Assembly (NCBI GenBank): GCA_030704615.1
Contig: CM060733.1
Location: forward strand, 19,842,001 to 19,902,000
Source: Takakia lepidozioides
Lineage: Eukaryota; Streptophyta; Takakiopsida; Takakiales; Takakiaceae
Direction of reading: 5' to 3'
Length of the DNA stretch: 60,000 bases
Shown here: one piece after another, positions 33,501-42,849 of the stretch
Layout of the letters: every line of letters starts with the position of its first letter
Numbering within the stretch: position 1 is the first letter of the stretch
Program-made: the position numbers and the translations under genes
The notes under the pieces: model-generated
Databases searched by the model: none
Told to the model about the DNA's origin: nothing
What the model saw: the letters and a program-made list of their open reading frames with translations, nothing else

Positions 33501-34643
33501 CGATCTGGAATGTAACGGGAACTGCGGCACACTGGGCAAATGTCTACATTCTCATACTCCCCACGGAAGAGTACACAACCACGCTCACAGGCATGAATCA
33601 TGGTGTACTGCAATCCCATCTTGGCAATCATGGTTTTTGCTTCATAGTGAGTTTTCGGCAATGAATTCTCTTTAGGCAAAAAACTCTTACGCAACAATCC
33701 CAGAAGCTCATCCACAAATGCATTGGTGCACTTGTGGGTAGTGCATGCGTTCAGCAACGTCAAAGTTGCTTGCAGCCGGCTGATGGAGCACCCTTCAAAA
33801 AGTGGACATTGCGACTATTGGAAGAGTTTATCATACTCGGGATCAACGTGCAGGTGAGCATTCTCATCAAATTCATTGTCTCCGGAATCGTCGAGATCAT
33901 CGTCATGATCAGCAAATGTGTGATCGGTTCCACCATGAATGGGGTCCTCTCTGTTTGCATCTGCAAAGAGAAACGCTTCCTGCAATGCACGCTGCATTTC
34001 TACCTCCAATCCACCACTCTCATCTGCGTTTTCTGTGACATTGGACTCCCGCTGTGCCGCAGGGCCTTCGTCTTCATCATCTGAATATTCACATCCCTGC
34101 ATCCCAATAGTCATCTTGTGAGTGGACCAACAACGATGTGACACTTGTTCATATTATGACATAGGAGGCACGGTGACGTTGCAGTGATGCAGTCATATTT
34201 ACGTATGTATCTTATGAATATACACCCAATCAAAACAGGACATTTGTAACCATTGAAGTCATAGTTGCAGTCACTTACTTAGTCATATATGACTACATGA
34301 CTACACATGACCAATGAAAACACGACATGTGCATTAATTAAAGTGATAACGGAAGTGGCGTAGTCATAGTCACGTCTGTATCTTATGACTTCTTGACTAC
34401 AATCACCCAACGAAATGTCGACATGTGAAGAAGATGATCGTTGCATTCAAAATTCAAACTAAAGTGCTGAAGGGAAAGTGTCGATCTTACCGGAAGAGAA
34501 CAGCGTTGGAGAAGAGGATCCCTCCCGTGTATCATGTAATGATTCATCACTGTTTCCAACAACAGTACTTTTCCTCCATGACACTCATCGCAGTTGCATA
34601 GCATTTTTGTATGCCCATTCCTTGTGGCAGAAGCTTCTTCCAT
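30555..34643 (-). pseudogene. CACTA TNPD-type transposase (Transposase_21), multiply disabled
   Basis: Minus-strand order: exon 1 (34,643-34,491) with a Transpos_assoc-like CNCDECHGG/HYMIHG motif; an acidic exon from 34,096; the Transposase_21 core (HACERGCVLFR, CPVCRSSRYIP, HFPVIPRLKRMY, WPVLLVNYNLPPW, then the CPACGPG Cys pair); an exon with RHTFDAMHCEKN and DUF4218 (LIEKEFSPSFFDVMTHLVVH and RWMYPMERAMK); then the DUF4216 region (YRVTSPGMNTTSMVSFDCGV, later FVFLGQVDQVFF). This is the complete TNPD domain order. Lesions: stops at 33815-33817 (TAG), 33290-33292 and 30834-30836 (TGA), a frameshift near 32,700 before SILYVLPYWE, and one near 31,870 after YVRNMARP. TNPD is the nuclear endonuclease that cuts CACTA ends; this copy is dead. 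Confidence 0.9.
34097..34490 (-). other. First TNPD intron containing subterminal-type motifs
   Basis: Bounded by CCG|GTAAGA and ATGCAG|GG on the minus strand. It carries clusters of TAGTCATATATGACTACATG-like palindromic motifs (about 34,190-34,400), the same kind as at the element ends. That could let TNPA-type protein bind next to the shared promoter. Confidence 0.55.
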
Positions 34644-34828
34644 TCACCATAGACGGTCATCTATTCTACGCCTACGCATCCGGTCGCCACCTGCACTGTA
34701 CATGCTTTGAACGTCACCCCTTCCCTCTTTGCATACTACGCACAGTGCATTGTCTCTAGTTTTGCACCAGCTGCCAATGTGCTATTTCTATATCTATAGT
34801 ATACTATAAGTATCGTTTCTGAGTGTCC
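34644..34828. promoter_or_regulatory. Divergent promoter region between TNPD and the TNPA-HAD gene
   Basis: 185 bp separate the two start codons, which face away from each other. It contains an AT-rich patch (TATCTATAGTATACTATAAG, about 34,790-34,810) that could hold TATA elements for either side. Shared control of both transposon genes is inferred from the head-to-head layout only. Confidence 0.45.
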
Positions 34829-37800
34829 ATGGTGAAGCGGAAGATCTTCGAAGTGACAGTCCCTCTCACTGAGTACGAGAAGTTCCGAGAGCGCCGGATT
34901 GCTGCCATAAAGGAGGTGGAAGCAACGTTCAAGCAGTCGATAGATGGGTGAGTTTAGTTCCTGACTTTGGATACCCACCCACTAAACTTGCAATTCGCCT
35001 TATCCTCTAACCTTCCTACAGCGATCATAAGCTTCATAGCACAAATGGGGGCGAGTAGCTGCGACTTGTACAAACAGAGAGGCAAACAACATGCAGTGAG
35101 TGACGATTAGGTTTGAGGAGGGTGTGTCATTAGGCGGGAGATGTCCGCCGTCATTCGTGGGCAGCCATTACATCCTGGTAGGGTGTGGCTGTGGTTCAGC
35201 GTAGGCTTAAGAGTATTAGGGTATGTATGCTTGCATTTGTTTGTGATTGTTTGAGAGGGAGGTCATGGAGGTGTTTGTGCAGGCTTGCGGGAGCGAATCG
35301 CCCTCGCAAGCCACGCGCTCCGAAGGAAAAAGCTAGGGATCAAGGTCCTGCAAGGCAAAGTGCCAAGCTGAAGATGATGAAGACTACGATTTTGCATGAG
35401 GGCTCTTCTGAGGACGATGAGGACGATCCACTCCTCCCACGCCAGTGCGAGGCGAGTGCGTCGTCGGCGGATGCCACGGCAACCCGAGGAGAACATGCCC
35501 ATGGTCATGTCGCAGGACAAAAACGCCCATCATCTACACTACGAACACCTTCTCCGTCTGTGAGTTATAGTTCTTCACAATGACCATGATTCAAATTATG
35601 TATGTTTTTGGTAAAATCACCAAGAGATAGGGTATGTCTGTCAAGACAGGGAAGTTGGACAATGCAGGGGTCAGCCAAGACACAATCACAAATGATTTCC
35701 ACTAGACAAGTTCAAGTGCCAAAGGCATGATGTCAGGCCAATGTAGACTTCAGGTGTGTTCAAATTCTTTGCCCCATGAAACCAACATCCTGGTACTAAG
35801 CTACAATGGCTACTTATGCACCCAGAATATCAGTAAAACTTGGAGGGATACTTCTCATGGACCCATCAAGTTTGTCCATTTGAATTCTTGCTATGGATTT
35901 TAGGAACACCCCATACCTAAGAGGGCTCAAAAATGTACTGGGAGGACATCATTGGGGCCAATCAAATTTGGGAGATTTACTGCCCAAGATCATACTGAGT
36001 TTTGGGTAATCTTGTCTTTACAAATGATATGTGCTTCCAGTTTGTTATATTGAATTCAAGGATTTGCTGCTTGCTGCCTATATGTATGTGTAATCACCCA
36101 CATTGTACTGGGGGAATTTCTTTTCAGGGCAAGCACAAGCGCACTGGATCCACGATCCCTGCTGCTAGCAATCAAGAACGCAGGAGGTCGCCCTAACTCT
36201 CCCATCGTTGTGGGTTCTGTGCCACCAGTACCCCCACCTTATTATGGTATGCCTCAATACCCACAGTTGACACTCAGTATGGTCAGGGTCAATATGGTGC
36301 TCCTCCATATGGGCAGTATGGGCAGTATCCTCCTCCACCATATTTGCCACCCCCTAATAGCTATGGGGGTGGTAGGCCACCGGAATATCCTCCTGCTTAT
36401 GGACAGTATGGCCAGTATGGTCCTCGGCCTTCTAGCCAACAGCCATGGCCACCAGTCCCTACTTGGCAGGATCCTGCTTTGAATTTTCCTGAGCGCACGG
36501 AGGTCTCTGAAGGAGGGGAGGGTGCCGTTTCAAAGAATGATAGAACCAATGCTTTAAGGAGGGCTAATAGCTCAGCCAAAATTGAAGCTGCCAAGGTGAA
36601 GGAAGAGAGAATAGCTGCAGGTCTTCCTCCCACGGTGATTTTGACGAACCTCAAAGGAGCCCCGTATGGTCAGACCCGGAATGTATGGCACGCTGCCCTT
36701 ACAGGACAGGCTTATCGCAAGCTAGATTGTTCCTTTGCCATCAACAACCAACCTGATGAAGTTGTATACGAAATCAGAGATCACCTGGCTAAGCTATTTT
36801 CATATACGCCACACAAGTTAAAAGACTTCCACCTAAAACAAACAATTGGCAGAATAATGAAGAGCCAGCGTTATGAAGCACACACTGCGTGGATGGGTGG
36901 TAAGGGGAAACCCATTACTGTATCTGACGAGGTATGGAACAAGCTTGTAAGTTACTGGCAGACAAAGGTGTTCCACAAAGTGTCGGGCAACATGAAGAAG
37001 GCAAATGGTGCAATTCAGAATCCTACCAAGACTGGCCGTGGTGGGAAGGCAATGGTGGAAGCACGCTTGGTAAGTGGCATCATCACGACTCTGTATTTTG
37101 TTCTTCATTGAATTGCTATGTGTATATAGTCAGCCCTCACATTGCTTACTGACTTGTGGCATGGGTTTGTTTGTGGCATGGATTAATTTGTAGGAAACAC
37201 TATCAGGGTGCCCTCCTACATTATATGAAATTCAAGAGGGTTCAGTGTCACGGTTGTCAGCTGGGAGTGACAGGCGGGTAAGTGTGTTTTCCACGTTTGC
37301 TAGAGTGGTTGCATCATAGGTTGCTAGGGTTTTTTTCAAGGCTTTTGGCCTGGGTTTTCTTTCCAATGGTTGTTCATGCTAGGTTTTTTTGGTTTGATTC
37401 ATACTTGGGCAAGTTTTCATGGATTGGCAGGAGGGAAGTCTCGCATATTCTACAGTAGTTGGCAGGATGGATGGCTTGGACAAACTAGTGGAATCACAAG
37501 GACGTGACATGGCAGAATTAAAATTACAGATGCAGAGTATGATTGAGTACCAGAAAGCCATTGTGACCAGATTGGGGATTAATCTACCAGGCGCAGGACC
37601 AGTGAAATCTACGATGGATACGTCTGCTGTGACAGTATCAAAATGTTTGGAATCCCAATTTCAGACGGTAACTGGTGCTCACTCTAAGCCCTTATGTCTT
37701 CCTGTCACTGATGATCTTTTGAATTTGACCGAGCAGCAGCAGGATACAGGGAAGGCCAGCTATGATGTACACGTGGAAATTCAGCCCTTGCCACGTACAA

Positions 37801-39361
37801 AGGCAGTAGCAGTCCAGGGGGCAATGGTGAAAGCGCCGCCGGGCACACCGGATTCTGGTATGCAGGTATGTGGGAGTTTAAATGGGGAGGAAGATGCAGA
37901 CGGGGACAAAACAAACAAGCAGGTTGCTTTAATTTCTCCTGCTCACATGTTGAAGCCAAATGTCAGTTTACTTCCTGGACCAACGAGGAAGCATTTACTA
38001 ATTCTGGACTTAAATGGTCTGTTATGTGAATCTTTTCATTCTGCTAATGGGCCTACATCCCTTCCCAAAGGTTTTGTGGGGAAGATGTGTGGCAAGAAGA
38101 TGGTAGTTTTGAGACCACGCTGTTATGAGTTTTTGCAAAAGTGTTTTGAACACTTTGAGGTGGCGGTGTGGTCTTGTTGCCAAGCTCGCAACTTCTTCCC
38201 AATGGTGGACTATATTTTTGCAGCCTACACTAACCTGGTTTTCCAGTGGGATGCCCTTCACTGTGACGAGGATCCAGTCCTCCAATGCCATAAGGGGTCT
38301 GATTCAAAGCCATTATATTTCAAGAACTTGTCTAGAGTGTGGGCAGACTGGCCAGAATGGACTTATGAGGACACTGTTCTTGTTGACGACACACCAAGAA
38401 AGGCGGCAAACAATCCTCCCTTCAGTGGGATTTTTCCAGAGCCATGGAAGGTGCAACCAGATTCACCAACTGATGAGTATCTAACAGAGGTGTTGTGGCC
38501 TTTCTTGTGGAAGGCATCGAAAGCTGCCAGTATTCCCAAGTTTTTGGAGTGTCAGCCTGTTTTCGGACAACAACCATACAACACTGCTACTGTGAAGGTA
38601 CAAACATTCTGACAGTGCTCCAGAGGCTACAATTTTGTGGGTTCATTCATTGCATTGCTTTCCTAGATGCTTCTCCTCGGTTGCTTGATTAATGCTAGGT
38701 TTTCTTTGCAAGTTTTCAAGTTGGCTTTTTTTGTTTGATTCATACTTGGATTTTGTTTCTATTCACTATTCCTGTTTACTCATTGCTTTCCTGGTTGTTC
38801 TCTGGTATGTGACACAGGAACTTGTGACAAACAAAGGTGATATTGTCGACAAGCCGGTACAAACGAGGGGCAAGAGTGTCGACCCGGCGAGTAGCCCCCC
38901 AAAAGAGGTCTCACAACCATTGGAGACTGCAAATGGAGTAAGTCCAGGCCGTTGTCTTGTTTGTTTTATTTTTTCCAACCTTGGGGCTCTCTTTAATTCG
39001 CAAATGTTGAGTGTCCTAGTCGTGTGTATGTCATGGGTTTTCACATCGTGTTCTTTTTTGTGTGGAGTTGGGATCACAGTTCAGGGTGGGTGACGAGGTT
39101 CGGCTGTTGGATGTGAACTCCAAACGCAAGAAATGTGGAGTAGGGCTGATCGTTGCTCTTCAAGGTGCTGTGGTGGGTTACGGGTACCCTGCTGTGCCCC
39201 TTGATTATGCCTGTGTGTACATCAAAGAGGCATGTGTCAGTAACACCCCTCTACCATATGTGAATGGTGTTAGGAAACAGACCGAGTTGGGGCAGGTGGT
39301 TGGCCAGACAACACTTTGGAGTCTAAAGTTACTGAAACTTATGGAGCTGCGGAAGGGATAG
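34829..39361 (+). pseudogene. CACTA TNPA-type gene with an internal FCP1-like HAD domain
   Basis: Exons by canonical splice sites: 34829-34947, 35283-35559, 36128-37069, 37194-37277, 37431-38597, 38818-38937 and 39068-39361; all joins keep phase. The product has a basic/acidic N-terminus, a Gly/Pro/Tyr-rich stretch (PPYGQYGQYPPPPY), a Transposase_24-like domain (WNKLVSYWQTKVFHKVSGNM, then GRGGKAMVEARL), a coiled coil, then a FCP1/NIF-type HAD domain (LLILDLNGLLCE at 37,998-38,033; VAVWSCCQARNF; FKNLSRVW; VLVDDTPRKA at 38,376-38,405), and finally a Transposase_23/TNP1-like domain (FRVGDEVRLLDVNSKRKKCG, later LPYVNG). The HAD nucleophile Asp is kept but the +2 Asp is Asn. The frame is interrupted between TAA 36194 and about 36,280, so two small indels or an unseen intron exist there. 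TNPA proteins bind CACTA subterminal DNA; the role of the HAD domain is unknown. Confidence 0.75.
37998..38513 (+). other. FCP1/NIF-like HAD domain within the TNPA-type protein
   Basis: Motif I DLNG (Asp codon 38007-38009, Asn 38013-38015), motif II WSC, a Lys-containing segment before FKNLSRVW, and motif IV VDD (38382-38390) are in correct order and spacing for the ~170-residue NIF domain. Asn in place of the second Asp predicts weak or altered phosphatase activity, or a phosphopeptide-binding role. It lies in one uninterrupted exon and frame with the flanking TNPA parts, so it would be translated as a fusion. Confidence 0.8.
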
Positions 39362-39889
39362 TCAGTATTGCACTGTTTAACAGAGTTCTTGATTCTAATA
39401 GCACTAGAACATACTAGCTACAACAATTCAGCCCATGTGTGGGCTTGCTTGTTTTTGGCTGGGCCTTTTGAGGCATGGATTTTTTGACCTTGTGGCTTTT
39501 GAGGTGTCCATTGGGACATTGGTCTCATTTGGATTTTTGTAATGTGATTTATAGGGCTTGTATTGCCTTGTAGTTGACTATTTTCATTCTCCTTGTGGTT
39601 GATAGTATGCAAAAAGAGGGATCCATTCTGTTTTCATGTTGGAATTTCACCATGTAATGAAGATTTTAAATCATTTAATTCACTTTCATTTTAAATAATA
39701 ATATTAAAAATAATACCATTAAAAAAAATTCCAAGGCTGCAATCTCCCTGTTTTTTTAAATATTAAATGAAAACTAAAAAATAAAATATGAACATTAAAA
39801 ATATAAACTATTTCGGAAAACAATATTGATGACACGTGGCATCACTCTTGCTCAAACCAGTGTGCCACATGTCACATCTCAAGTGCAAC
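39362..39889. other. CACTA right arm, AT-rich spacer
   Basis: The 3' UTR and spacer after the TNPA-HAD stop (TAG 39359-39361). AT-rich, with no ORF. The polyadenylation signal is not certain. Confidence 0.5.
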
Positions 39890-40260
39890 AGGTGTCCCGC
39901 TAACAACTCTCCATGTAGACATCCCTGTAGTCATATGAGCGAGTCATGTAGTCACCACGTGTGAAATCTGCCATAGCACACGTGTCCCACTAGCGCCTCT
40001 CCATGTAGGCATCACTGTGCAGACATGTAGTCATATGATCATGGCAAGAAGTCGTGACATGTCAAATTCGCAGTGGCGCACGTGTCCATCCGTCGCCTCT
40101 CCATGTAGGCATCACTTTGCAGACATATAGCCATATGATCCCCTGACGAATGCATGATGTGTCGCTTGCGCAGTGGCGCACGTGTCCCGCTGAAGCCTCT
40201 CCATGTAGGCAGCGCTCAACAGACAATGTAGTCATATATTAGTCATATAGTTGTGACTGC
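39890..40260. repeat. CACTA right subterminal tandem repeats (~100-bp period)
   Basis: Four units share CCTCTCCATGTAGGCATCAC or a near variant; the CTCTCCATGTAG core recurs at 39,906, 39,996, 40,096 and 40,196. Each also carries a CACGTGTCC and a TAGTCATATGA motif. Spacing is exactly 100 bp for the last two intervals. Tandem subterminal repeats are the usual TNPA-binding regions of CACTA elements. Confidence 0.8.
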
Positions 40261-40421
40261 AACCCTCTCTGCAGCAGGACTCCAGGTGCCACGCAAGCAG
40301 TCACGGATATGACTTACAAAACGCAGTCCTAAAGACTAGTTGCTATGACAGGGCTTTTTTCACTACAGAGTGATGTAGTCATGAACGCATATAAGACTGA
40401 AAAAATAGTCATATGTGAAGT

Positions 40422-40447
40422 CATAAAAACGCTCATCTGTTGTAGTG
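40422..40447 (-). repeat. CACTA right terminal inverted repeat
   Basis: Ends ...CGCTCATCTGTTGTAGTG, the complement of the left end with two mismatches, followed directly by TAT. Confidence 0.9.
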
Positions 40448-40705
40448 TATGTAGGGTAGAATAACATGTATTCATATGGCCGTTGGATATTTCGTTGAGA
40501 GGAAGGAATGTACTGTGGTGAGGTTGGCATGTATTCAGGGGAGGACGGATAATATCCAGGCGAGTCTGCTGCCTCTGAACCAGATGATGAATAGGCTATT
40601 TCAGGTGGTTCAATGAGGTCCGGAAACTCGTATTCGGGAGTTTCGGGAATTGGGTAGAAGCTCGATGAGTATTCGATCGTTTCATGATTTCCAGGATAAT
40701 CACTC
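40448..40705 (-). CDS. Tyr/Pro-rich protein, N-terminal side of the CACTA-split exon
   Basis: Opens after a TGTGTAG acceptor at 40,706 and reads SDYPGNHETIEYSSSFYPIP, then SPGYYPSSPEYMPTSPQYIP and RPYEYMLFYPTY up to the transposon. The segment has repeated Y-[IMP]-P-S/T-S-P units that resemble, without matching, the YSPTSPS heptads of the RNA polymerase II tail. It joins 28,571-28,409 in frame when the CACTA and one TAT are removed. Upstream exons (beyond 40,710) were not recognised. The palindrome at 40,785 falls in the preceding intron. Confidence 0.6.
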
Positions 40706-40784
40706 CTACACAACCACCTAAACCACCACCAAACACAAAATCTTGTTGATCCTACTTTTCCAAAGAATTGTTCTAAATTAACTC

Positions 40785-41507
40785 GACCTCGACATGAATG
40801 TCGACGTCCATTCGCAGAAGACCGTTTTCCTAAATTGCCTGTCCTGAGTAGACAGCCAGTGACAGTTAGTTTCAACCTATCTCATATGACGCTTCATCAT
40901 CTACTGAAATAACTGCACTTAGATTTACGCTGCACTTAATATAACTCTATTGTTATATAGAGTTATATCAGAATCTTAACGTCGATATTAATGTCGAGGT
41001 TCTTCATCTATTGTTTATTGATTAACAATACTTGAGGTAATTGTAATCTTCAGTCCACGTAGAGTTGTGAAGAAAACTAATCTTATTGCATGAGAACGTT
41101 GACATTAATGTCGAGGTCCAATTCCTTCGTTGGACAGTCAACTAACGTGTTTATCCAAATTATGTAAAAAAAACGTGAAATCTACAAATGCTATCACAAA
41201 AAGCTAATGTCTAGGCTTACCTCCCCCTCCTCGACACTAATATGAGAGTCCTGAACCTCGACATTAATGTCCGGGAAGTTTAAAAGGTTCATCAGCAACC
41301 TGCTGACGTACACTGGAAAACTGAGAGATGTTCAATTTATACATGATGCCTCTAAACCTTGACATTCATGTCGAGGTTCCCTCCCCTTGTCGGACAGCTA
41401 TAACACAAGTACTCATGTAGATGGTTGACAATATATGACACCCATACATGGGACCGAAACATCTACACCTACATGCATTAATGTACCTCGACATCAATGT
41501 CAATATT
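40785..41507. repeat. Dispersed palindrome family, right block
   Basis: Copies at 40785-40808, 40978-41001, 41095-41118, 41229-41248 (decayed), 41254-41280, 41355-41378 and 41485-41507 have the same arms and centre as the left block, with one every ~120 bp. Together with the left block they bracket the CACTA insertion, showing that both belong to one locus. No coding frame covers them. Confidence 0.85.
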
Positions 41508-42640
41508 GTTTACAAAGAGTGTCTCCTGATGTCCACCTACATTGCACATTATGTTGACATTACAATAGACCTACTTTGCAAAATCGGGCAACATTATGTC
41601 GAACTATATTGGAGAGATACTCCAAATTTACTCGAGATTTGTGTGTGTGAGAGATTCGCTCTAGGTGTATGTTTGTGATTTGCTTTAGGTGTATGCGTGT
41701 GTGTCTGCAATTTTAATTAATCCTAGGTGTATGTGATTGTATGTTCTACTGATTTGCTGTAGGTGCCTTCATTGAGTTATACTTGGCCATGAATCTGCTC
41801 CAACCTCACTCTCTTTAACCTGCAAACAAGGCAGACAACTGTCAATTGGTGGACCAATGAAATCAAACTAAAGAAATCGAAATCAAACTCAAACTCAAGA
41901 TAATTCAAAACGAGTCATCTATTATACATGCTGCAATTTGGAATTGTGTTTGTACCTCTATTTTATCTCTGCCCTGCTGGAATGTATTTGTTGCCCGTGC
42001 TGCTCCTATGCAGCTCCTGTTGCTCCTGTCCCTACTCAGCCTATTGGAGCTTAAATTGCAGGGCTAAGGTTCTGAAACCCTTATTTTAACAAGCACATGG
42101 ACAAAGAGATAGAGAAGAAACATGGGCAAAGAGAGAGAGAGAAGAAACTTGAAACCTGAAATAAGCATTAAGAAACCATAAAATATTCATGGCGCCTTTG
42201 AACATCAAATAGACCCGAGAGGAACAGAAAATTGCAATTGCCCTTGTGTGTCATGAGTTCTTTCACCTAAGAGAAGCTCTCATCAAATCTGTCAAGGGTG
42301 TGTTTACATCTTTGTTTACCAACATTCAATGTCAAGACTCCCTCTTTTACTCCCCTCTCCCTTATTCTCTCTTTCTCTCAGGGCATAAATCCCACCTTAG
42401 AACATCAAACAAAAGTTGAGAGGAAATGAATATGCAATTACCTCTGAGCCCGCACGTCGTCCTCCCCTGCGCACAAATGTCTCAGGTAGCCCGCCCTCCA
42501 GCTCCCTCTCTTCCCCCGTCGCGCTGCTCGCCCCTGTCGCTCTGCCCTCTCCCTTGCAACACCTCGCAGCAGCTCCCCGCTCACAGATTGCTATCCCGTC
42601 GCAGCTCCTCTCCATCCTCATCTCGTCCCCTTTGCTGTGC
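41508..42640. other. Non-coding flank right of the palindrome block
   Basis: No gene seen. Low-complexity T/G-rich stretch at 41,640-41,760. A ~45-bp imperfect repeat occurs at about 42,205 and 42,400 (AACATCAAA... GAGAGGAA...TGCAATTACC). The boundary of the palindrome-bearing locus must be in or beyond this stretch. Confidence 0.4.
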
Positions 42641-42651
42641 GGTACATGCGC

Positions 42652-42811
42652 CGTTGGATCGTCAAGATCCAACTGCTTGGACAAACCAACAAACAAAAAT
42701 AAACAAAAGAAATCCACCCAACCCCGCGTCCATTGGATCTTCAAAATCCAACAGCTGCAGCGCCACGCAGGGCAGCCACCCCGTGATCCGTTGGATCTGG
42801 AGATCCAACGG
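42652..42811. repeat. Three short hairpins of the GTTGGATC-GATCCAAC type
   Basis: TTGGATC gtcaa GATCCAA (42654-42672), TTGGAT ... ATCCAA (42733-42751) and CCGTTGGATCTGGAGATCCA followed by ACGG (42788-42811). Loops are 4-7 bases. Between them runs similar AAC/AAA-rich sequence, so they are copies of an ~70-bp unit. Confidence 0.7.
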
Positions 42812-42849
42812 TGTAAACCAACAACCAAAAACAAAACACACAATTAAAT

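Larger units (their letters stand above)
28572..40447 (+). mobile_element. CACTA (En/Spm-type) DNA transposon, 11,876 bp
   Basis: The left end CACTACAAGAGATGAGCG and the complement of the right end (CACTACAACAGATGAGCG) form ~26-bp terminal inverted repeats. The element is bounded by TAT on both sides. Inside are subterminal GTCATATGAC/CATGACTAC-type motifs, a ~150-bp captured fragment, a TNPD-type transposase (minus strand, 30,555-34,643) and a TNPA-type gene with a HAD domain (plus strand, 34,829-39,361), arranged divergently. CACTA elements move by cut-and-paste with TNPD as the nuclease and TNPA binding subterminal repeats. TNPD is broken here, so the copy could move only if supplied in trans. 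It lies inside an exon of a Tyr/Pro-rich gene. Confidence 0.93.

Noticed and set aside
37705-38291. Minus-strand ORFs across the HAD exon
   Set aside because: Shadows of the plus-strand TNPA-HAD frame, which has clear motifs and splice sites.
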